Shown: one piece after another, positions 56,561-64,000 of the stretch | How the letters are laid out: the number at the start of each line of letters is the position of its first letter | Numbering within the stretch: the stretch's first letter is position 1 | Assembly: GCF_024586455.1 (NCBI RefSeq) | Contig: NC_065921.1 | Location: forward strand, 43,732,574 to 43,796,573 | Origin: Bactrocera neohumeralis | Lineage: Eukaryota > Arthropoda > Insecta > Diptera > Tephritidae | Direction: 5' to 3' | DNA length: 64,000 nucleotides | Notes under the pieces: generated by a model | What the model was told of the DNA's origin: nothing | Seen by the model: only the letters and a program-made list of their open reading frames with translations | The model's database searches: none | Made by a program: the position numbers and the translations under genes

Positions 56561-58054
56561 GCCACTAAGCTAAAACTTAATTTTCCATATGAAAAAGACA
56601 AGACCAAATGTATTGACCAGGTTCGAGGCCAGGCTTTACATACTGTTTTCTTTTATTACCTTGATGCATAAAAATTTCAACTCAATTAATCAAGTATATG
56701 CAAGTAACAATTTCAAATGAGCAGATATTAAGCACCCTGTAAGCAATATCTAAATATAAAAAATTGAACTTTTGGCACCTCAAAATAGGCGAAATTACTA
56801 AGGCACATCTACAAGCACACTAAAGTAATGGAAGCAACTACTTCTTTCGGTATGGCGGATGGAAAACACATTAGAAGCGATAAAAGCGGATAGTTAATGG
56901 AAAACATTTGAGAATCGAGCACGCCTACAATAGAATTAGATTTCAATAGAAGGATAAACAAAGCGCTATACTTTTGTAAGTGTGGATAGCTGATGTAAAG
57001 AAGAACAATAGCGGCGAAAAGTAAGTGGCCAAAATGCGCTTTTCCGTCAGCGCGGCAATTCAGTACAATTTACGACGGTGGGATCAACGAACGTGGGTGT
57101 ACGAAATAAAGCGCGGTGTTGGCAAATGGATCGAGTAAAGGCGTGAGTACTGGGAGGGTTGTGCTAAATGTAGTGAAAAACTTACTGAAAGCAAACAATA
57201 ACAAAATAATAGGCAATTCAAGAAAAATAGATACAAAATAAGAGTTAAAAGGAAGGTTTGGAGATATATTGGGCGCAAAGATAAGAAATTGAACTATGAA
57301 AGAAAAAATGGTGTTGCAAAAAAATTGATATACTTGCAAAGGAGTTGCACGTATTTAAATAAGTCTAAAATTGTCGTTAACTGCTGTGCTGATATGCCTC
57401 TACCGCGTTCCGCTTGTCGGTGGTTGCCTGCCTTCTGACTGCCAATTGCTACAGAGTTTTACCGGGAAAAAAGTTTAGATTTGCTCGCCGAGCCGCTTTC
57501 TCTGTGCGTATGTATGTGTGTTCTTTTTCGAAACTTTTGCGGTTAATGTGTGAAAAGTTGTGCTAACTTCAAAAAAGTAGGATTTTCTGTGTTGTGTTTA
57601 CCTAAGGTCTGAACTTCTATAGACAGCCCACACATTTATACACACACATGAAATTCTATGGAGAGGCAGTATGAGTGTGTGTGCGCTTGGAAGTTCGCGC
57701 AACACTTTAATTGCAAATTAAAAGTTGTGGTATTATTGAAAATTGGCATGTAAACAGAGTAGTAATTTGCCTATCTGGCTTGTACTGAGTTACATCGGCT
57801 CATGGTTTCTCATACGCCATTGCATACACTTGTGCAGCCATGCCAGCAGTAACCTGCTTTGTAGACAGCTTTGATTTGTAAAGTAAATATGTGCAGAGCA
57901 ACGTGTGTGTAGCTTTGTAAGTTGTTTCCCTCACGTCATTGAATCAATAACAATTTAGAAATTTCAAGCAGCAATGCCAGCGTTGTAAATGAATACTTTA
58001 ATAGCGCAATAAAATTGCAGTGTCTTGTATGTATGGAGTATTCGCTTTTGCATA
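56561..58054. other. Intergenic sequence without recognised gene
   Basis: I see short low-complexity tracts such as tatgtatgtgtg and no supported exon. Confidence 0.4.
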
Positions 58055-58478
58055 TTTTTATACCTTGTACATTAAGTTTGCAATCAAGTTTTTGATACCC
58101 AGAAAAGTGTCGGAGATCCTATAAAATATGTATATAAATGATCAGGATGACGAGCTGATTCAATTTAGACATCTCCGTCTGTCTGTATATACGCCAACTA
58201 CTCCCTCAGTTTTTTAGATATTGATTTGATTTCTTCTCAAGAAGTTACTCATTTGTCGGAACCGACGATATCAAGCCACTATAGCATCAGCTGCCATACA
58301 AATTGTAAGGAAAACTTTTTTATTTGAAGAGATATCTTTTTCAAATTTGGAGTGGCTTATTGTCCGAAGCAACGTTGAACTCCCAAAAAAGGTGTTCAGA
58401 TCAGATAAAAAATGTTCATGTATGAAATATTTTTTACTTGTGAAGGGTATTATAGCCAAAGTAAACGTTTTGGTTGTG
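58055..58478 (+). repeat. Dispersed repeat family B, shortened copy
   Basis: It starts tataccttgtacattaagtt, then cggagatcctataaaatatg, gatcaggatgacgagctgat and gtctgtctgtatata. It ends gggtattatag with a damaged hairpin. Confidence 0.6.
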
Positions 58479-58807
58479 TTTTTTATATTTGAAAGGGTAT
58501 ATCCATACTGTGGAGTTTTCATTTGGTACCATATTTTTGTTAGTAAAATTCATTGAAAAAGTAGCTTTACTTATAAAGATAGAATTATTTTATTGAAAAC
58601 GAATAAATAACACTATTTTATAGTAGTTTTGTTGCTCTAGACAAAATATCGAATTTGGATTTATTTGTGTTTAAATCTGAAACGATGAATGAATAAAACA
58701 GATATATAGTATATAAGTATAAAGCAGTTGAGTTTTGAAAAATAAAAATGCATTGAAGTAGACAGAGAGCTCAGTACGGAATACATACAGAATTTGTCCG
58801 GAATGTA

Positions 58808-59560
58808 ACAGGACTGAGTCGATTTAGAAAAATTTATTGAACCAATCTTTACAATTCTTTAAAAAACTTTCAAAATAGAATCCTTCTGCGTCGATGCAGC
58901 GCTGCATTGAAGGGGTCATGGAAGGGATTCTCCGGAATAATCTTGAAAGCCGAGGTGCATGCTGCTGGGATCCCCTCTGTCGTCTCAAAATGCTTGCCTT
59001 TCTCGCCTCCAGTCTCATCTAAGGTGATTACGTTATTCAAAAATTGGGAATCACTTTCACACTTGTTCAAATTTTTTTGGCACACTTCCATTCGCTGCAA
59101 TTTCTGGTCATCAGTGAGCACTTTAGGGACCATCTTCGCGCACACCTTGCGCATGTTCAAGTGCTCCGTCACAATGTCATGAGCCACAGATTTTGATAAA
59201 TTTAACATCTTGGCAAATAAACGAATACTTAGTCGACGGTCTGAGTTCAAAACTTTGCGCACACGAGTCACATCCCCTCTCCCTCTTCCCTGCCCTCCAA
59301 AAAGACCTGGTGCCACGGCAAACACATCACTTCTTGCTCAAGCATTATCTGAGTAAGCCTGGTTGATCATATTAAACGTCTCTGTTGCAGATTGACAGAG
59401 TTTCACCCAGAATTTAATCGTGTACCTCTGCTCTAATAAACGCTGCATTTTCGGCTTGCAGCTTGACTCACAGAAACACGTCGCGCGAAAATGTCTGTCC
59501 TGACTCTCCAGGTGCTCTGAGACAACTGACCAGTCTCTCGTTCATTAGCTAGGAACGCCC
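58808..59560 (-). pseudogene. Mariner pseudogene, internally deleted
   Basis: The minus strand reads RVRKVLNSDRRLSIRLFAKM, LNLSKSVAHDIVTEHLNMRK, VCAKMVPKVLTDDQKLQRM and NNVITLDETGGEKGKHFETT. The first aspartate is thus kept but its context TGDETW is altered. A jump follows to the last residues, MQRCIDAEGFYFESF in another frame. The N-terminal residues before 59325 are frameshifted (MINQAY-like). The centre of the catalytic domain is missing. Confidence 0.7.
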
Positions 59561-59622
59561 TCTACCGAATCCAATGGTACGCGCACGCTTCGAAGTACAG
59601 TCGCGGCGAAAGAAACTTAGTC

Positions 59623-60459
59623 CAAACAAGTAAGGAAGAGCTAAGTTCGGGTGTCACCGAACATTTTATACTCTCGCATGATAAAGTGATAATCGAGATT
59701 TCATTATCCGTCATTTACATATTTTTTTATTTTGCTGTAAAATTAATTAGATTAGTAGCTCCTGAGATATGGTTTTTGGTCCATAAGTGGGCGACGCCAC
59801 GCCCATTTTCAATTTTTAAAAAAAGCCTGGGTGCAGCTTCCTTCTGCCATTTCTTCCCTAAAATTTAGTGTTTCTGACGTTTTAGTCGGTTAACGCACTT
59901 TTAGTGATTTCCAACATAACCTTTGTATGGGCGGTGCGCGTGGTTATTATCCGATTTCTTCCATTTTTGAACTGTATATGGAAATGCCTGAAGGAAACGA
60001 CTCTATAGAGTTTGGTTGACATAGCTATAGTAGTTTCCGAGATATGTACAAAAAACTTAGTAGAGGGCGGGCCCACGCCCACTTTTCCAAAAAAATTACG
60101 TCCAAATATGCCCCTCCCTAATACGATCCTTTGTGCTAAATTTCACTTTAACATCTTTATTTTTGGCTTTGTTATGACACTTTATAGGTTTTCGGATTTC
60201 GCCATTTTGTGGGCGTGGCAGTAGGCCGATTTTGCCCATCTTCGAACTTAACCTTCTCATGGAGCCAATAAGTACGTGTACCAAGTTTCATCATGATATC
60301 TGAAGTTTTACTTACAGCTTGCACGGACGGACGAACAGACGGACGGACGGACAGACAGACATCCGGATTTCAACTCTACTCGTCACACTGATCACTTTGG
60401 TATATATGTATGTATAACCCTATATCTAACTCTTTTAGCTTTAGGACTTACAAACAACC
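59623..60459 (-). repeat. Dispersed repeat family A, short form
   Basis: In inverse orientation the terminus reads caagtaaggaagagctaagt, hairpin arms ttcggg and ccgaac, then tataggttttcggatttcgc and gacggacggacggacagaca. It stops at acttacaaacaacc. This copy lacks the 1,004-bp segment found at 53151-54154 and serves as the uninterrupted comparison. Confidence 0.75.
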
Positions 60460-60460
60460 T

Positions 60461-61300
60461 CACTATCGAAGCTTCCTCCAGTTTATCATACAGTGGGGAC
60501 GGCAGATGCTCACAACGTAGTCTTGCCAATGCGGGACAAGTGCACAAGAGATGTTCCATTGTTTCCAAGGTGTCATGCTCTAAACTTTTCCTGCAGTCTC
60601 CTCGTTCTGTCAGCTCCATCCTGCGGGCGAGTGTTGCCAGCAGACAATGGCCAGTTAATGTTCCCATCATGTTGACTGAATCTCTTTTAGCGAGTGCGAA
60701 TAGAAATTTTCTGTACTTCCGATCTACCGTGCACCGCGCACATGAGTTTTGCAGGTTTGCACCCATGTAGGTCGTTCCATCGGGTTTTTTTTTCTTTACC
60801 ATGCCTCTGTTGAGATCGTCGTATAGTCAAAGCATGGATTTCCCAAAGTTGATCACGTTTTTGGATGTTAGCCGTGCACCACTCTTGGCTGTCTAGTCCA
60901 CTGTTTTATTGCCGTGGATGCCTTTGTGACCTGGCACACAGTAGAAGTGAAGTTGCACTTCTACACTTTCCACTGCCGCCCTGCTCACTAAGGCACTTCT
61001 GGCCGATATGCGATACGATGTTACTGCCTTGATTGCTGCTTGGTTGTCTACGCAGATGTATTAGAAGCCAGCTCTGCGGTTTTAACAATAGCAAAGACCT
61101 CAACTTCGAATATACTGAAGTGATTCGGTAATTTAAAAAGTTGTCTTATGCCTAACCGTGGACTGTATATACCCGCACCAACTTCATTACCAATTTTCGA
61201 GCTATACGTATAAATGTTTAGAGTGCTGCGCGCAGCTAACATATCTTTACCCCGTTGGAGTTGTGTTAAACTATGTAGCAACCTTAACATCTTTATTCGT
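60461..61300 (-). pseudogene. Jockey/R1-like non-LTR element, RNase H and C-terminal remnants
   Basis: The minus-strand readings are YTYSSKIGNEVGAGIYSPRL, FKLPNHFSIFEVEVFAIVKT and AELASNTSA for RNase H. The first aspartate position of the TDGS motif reads YSSKIG. The C-terminal part has NMMGTLTGHCLLATLARRME, CRKSLEHDTLETMEHLLCTC and PALARLRCEHL. Frames shift in between. The family A copy ends exactly where this element's tail begins. Confidence 0.7.
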
Positions 61301-62394
61301 TAGATTTTTAGATTATAGTGCAACTGGTGTCTCTGTTTCTCACTATAATTATCTAAATCAAATTGTAATAAATAATTAAATAAAAATGCATCCAAATGAA
61401 TTTAGATATACTCCAACTTGAAATTCTTTTTTTCTCGTAGAATCTTAAGTTTGTCTGAATATTTTGCAAAAGTTCTTCATAATTTTGTGTGATATAGTTA
61501 CCTAGGAAAATGTCCACTATCAGCACTAAACGCTTCCAATATGCGGACATGGGGTGCAGAACTCGACTAAGGTTAGACTCTCGATTTTTGGGATAAACAT
61601 TTTTATATGAGAACCCACTTTATCAATATATAAGTAAATCATTTTGGTATACCACACATATCGTTTTTTTGAAATTGTCATAGTTATACTTATTAAAACG
61701 TTACCCAGAAATTTAAAACGTGTCATTTAATTATAATATACTTCTCGAAAAAAGATTCAGAGATCCATACTTTGCATGAAGAGAAGTTGTTAAAAGTTTG
61801 AATATACATATGTACGTCAATACAACTAGCTAACTATGCTAAATTTGGGTAGATATCTGCACTGTAACTTGCTAAATAGAATATCCCCACAAAATATCCT
61901 TGTGAACTGAAAAAAAAATTAAATGCTTAAAGCCAATTAATCAGCCCATAAAGTCTAAAATGAAATAACAAAGTCAATAGAAAACTTGGAGTCAAATTTT
62001 TCTTGATTTTTGATACGTCGTCTATCAGTCTAACGGAACTTACTGCAACATTTCTAATACGTTTAAAGCCAGTCTACTTAATTTAAACTGATTTCCTCTA
62101 AGTTCTTTCCAATCCCAAGTTTCTTCCAATCGGAGACAGGTTATGTTTATAACTATCAGAGTTGATTACAAACCAGTGTGATTACATGTCGATTACTTGG
62201 GTTGCGGCTAATATGACAGTATTCATAACTATTACACAGGCCCCCAAAATAAATCTTTGAGGTGTTCCTTCCACCAAACCTGGTGTATTACATGTTTTTG
62301 GGGTCACTCAGCATGATCCGAAGTCGGTTTTGTCTCATCACGTCATAGTTTTTTCTAACCTAAAAAACATGGTAGATTTTGATTGGCAAATTAA
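61301..62394. other. Noncoding stretch
   Basis: No gene or repeat could be assigned. Confidence 0.4.
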
Positions 62395-62532
62395 ACCCTT
62401 TTAAACTTTTTGAAATGTTTGCTTGAAACTTGTTAATCATTTAAATATGCACTTTATAGCGTCTCTGACGTTTCCACTAGGTGCTGTAAACACCTTGGCA
62501 AATCTAATAGACCCTCTTCAGGGTATAAAATA
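62395..62532 (-). repeat. Dispersed repeat family B, 5' end
   Basis: The reverse complement starts tataccctgaagagggtcta, continues agatttgcc and reaches gaaacgtcagagacgctata. This matches the 5' block at 50290-50360. Confidence 0.55.
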
Positions 62533-63270
62533 CAACTATTCCATTAATGATTGTATTTGAAACCTCGAAACGACCTCAGACGATATGCATATATGTATAT
62601 ATATATATACGTATATAGTACTTTATTTTCAAAACAATTTATAAAATTGTTGCCATAATGCACATATGCCAACACCATTGGACTGAAGGTCTTTTGGAAC
62701 ATCCCCCTACTTGTCAAATTCTTGCTCTTACAGCCGATCGTTGGTCGCAACTCAGCGACTTATCGACACGGCAGTCTTGTGGGTGGCGTCATAGTCACAG
62801 CTAATGGTGATGATTTATGGTTTGCAACACGCCAATAGCAGCGAAAAGTAGCAAACCTCAAATGTCACAATCTCGCAGAAATCAACGTAAGTTATATGCA
62901 GCCAAAGGGAGGAGAAGGAGAAGGCGATTGACTGGAGGTAGTGAAAGCTTGGCATTGAAAGCAGACTGTCTGCCGCTATCTGCTATCACAGCTAGTTGTA
63001 TGTGTAAATAATTTATTTGGCTGTGTGTGGGCTGTCGACAACGAACAACTCAATTGTCGGCGGCGAGCATTTGACGCGTTACTGTGGCTTTGTCGCAGTG
63101 CGGCGCCACAACAGCGATTCAGTTGCATGCGCGTTGCATTTCTGAAGGCTTGTCAAGTGGCAGTTCCGGTGTTTTTGAATAACTGATGACTTTCGAGCGA
63201 CAAATTTTAGTGAAATTGTTAAAAATATATATTTGCATATATTGATTGACGGATTGATTGATTGTCCAAA
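62533..63270 (+). promoter_or_regulatory. Upstream region of the Tctex1-domain gene
   Basis: Includes a (TA)n tract near 62588-62615. From about 62700 the sequence becomes GC-richer, as expected for a promoter and 5' UTR. No core element is named. Confidence 0.35.
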
Positions 63271-64000
63271 ATGTCCGCTTGGCCTGCCGTGCGAAAACAG
63301 TAATATGAAAATAGAGTTTTTGAAATATTTAATATATTAAATTTCCAAAAATATTTTATTTACAATTGAAACTATTCTGCTGTGTTGTTGTAGAATAACC
63401 GCCTCAGTGCGCACCACAAATCGCATGAATGCTTTGCTCATGGAATCGATGTTGGGCAAGAAACGCGCCTTACAGAAGCTGCATTCCACCGCCGGTGAGG
63501 GCGAAGAAGTTGAAAGCGCTACGGAGAAACCGAAGCGCGAGTGGGAATACTTTCGTAATAATTTCAGCATGGAAGCGGTTTATAAGCTGATTGAGACGGC
63601 TATTGAGGAGCGTTTAACGTGGGATCGCTTTGGTCGTTCCTATGACTCGTGGCGTTCGCTACAAATGGCCGAAACACTGGCGGCGGATATACGAGATCGT
63701 GTGAAGCGTTTACAGCATAAGAGGTGAGGGGGGGAATAAAATTCCACGATATATTATATTACCTTCTATATAAACAAAAAAATATAAACTTAAGGTTCAT
63801 TTTATAGTTTTATCTTCAATTGACTGATTTCCTCTTTTATCCCCCACAGACATCGCATCGTTTGCCTGCTATCAATAGTGGAAAAACAAAATCAGGGCCT
63901 TAGCTTCCGCATGCGCCATTTACTGGATGAAAAGATGGATAATTTTACGAATTTGGTTTATGAACGTCCGTCTTACTACATGGTGGTGACTTTATTTTTG
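63271..64000 (+). CDS. Tctex1-domain (DYNLT-like) dynein light chain gene, 3' end outside window
   Basis: The proposed exons are 63271-63299, 63394-63723 and 63850 to beyond 64000. The start ATG gives MSAWPAVRK. The split codon CA|A across the 94-nt intron leads in frame into ITASVRTTNRMNALLMESML. The next junction, AG|A, joins LQHKR to HRIVCLLSIVEKQNQGLSFR. The Tctex1 domain begins after FSMEAVYKLIETAIEERL and includes RVKRLQ, the IVCLLSIVEKQ strand, MRHLLDEKMDNFTNLVYERP and SYYMVVTLF. Its C-terminal strand is cut by the window. Proteins of this type bind dynein intermediate chains or serve axonemal or ciliary functions. The short first exon is the least certain part. Confidence 0.82.

Noticed and set aside
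57070..57339. Hydrophobic minus-strand open frames
   Set aside because: Low-complexity translation of AT-rich DNA with two frames open together.
62817..63011. Arginine-rich open frame before the Tctex1-domain gene
   Set aside because: Short, low complexity and no homologue recognised. More likely 5' flanking DNA.
1..64000. tRNA, rRNA or CRISPR-like features
   Set aside because: No cloverleaf boxes, rRNA words or regularly spaced repeats were recognised on reading.

Overview
The window is about 64 kb of AT-rich dipteran nuclear DNA. It has short GT-AG introns, insect-type genes, and dense decayed mariner, pogo, RTE and Jockey-like elements. The element mix and the abundant noncoding repeats resemble a tephritid fruit fly (Bactrocera/Zeugodacus/Ceratitis group). 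That placement is inference from memory of such genomes.

The core is a cluster of six small tetraspanin genes: 6959-7792 (+, 5' exon not seen), 14945-22591 (+), 22994-25612 (-), 32094-42116 (-), 44018-48811 (+) and 51056-55016 (+). The five complete ones share one five-exon plan with phase-0 introns. Exon 1 has 20 codons, exon 2 has 56-58, exon 3 has 50-53, exon 4 (carrying the CCG motif) has 64-66, and a final exon encodes TM4. This closely resembles the Drosophila Tsp42E cluster. The last two genes are a recent tandem duplicate. Between the third and fourth tetraspanins lies a complete seven-exon polypeptide GalNAc-transferase gene (27550-30711, -, 664 codons). At the right edge begins a Tctex1-domain dynein light chain-like gene (63271 to beyond 64000, +).

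Nearly everything else is mobile or repeated DNA, often inside the long tetraspanin introns. The best preserved element is a full-length pogo/Tigger-like transposon at 8055-10510. It has near-perfect terminal inverted repeats, a TA duplication, a 54-nt intron, an intact DDD triad and one nonsense codon. Other elements are several mariner pseudogenes, including a TIR-bounded deletion derivative at 24326-24865; a DUF4817-type IS630/Tc1-mariner family with four copies; a Tc1-like fragment; RTE non-LTR copies whose deletions remove the reverse transcriptase core; Jockey/R1-like RNase H and RT fragments in several places; and a Gypsy-type remnant.

Two dispersed noncoding families, called A and B here, recur about a dozen times. 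Both have GTCC-rich 5' parts and a 3' end made of a 6-bp-stem hairpin, a 12-14-nt spacer and CTTG. They are the least explained sequences in the window. One copy of family A carries an extra 1,004 bp between 7-bp direct repeats. I see no RNA genes, CRISPR arrays or bacterial features.
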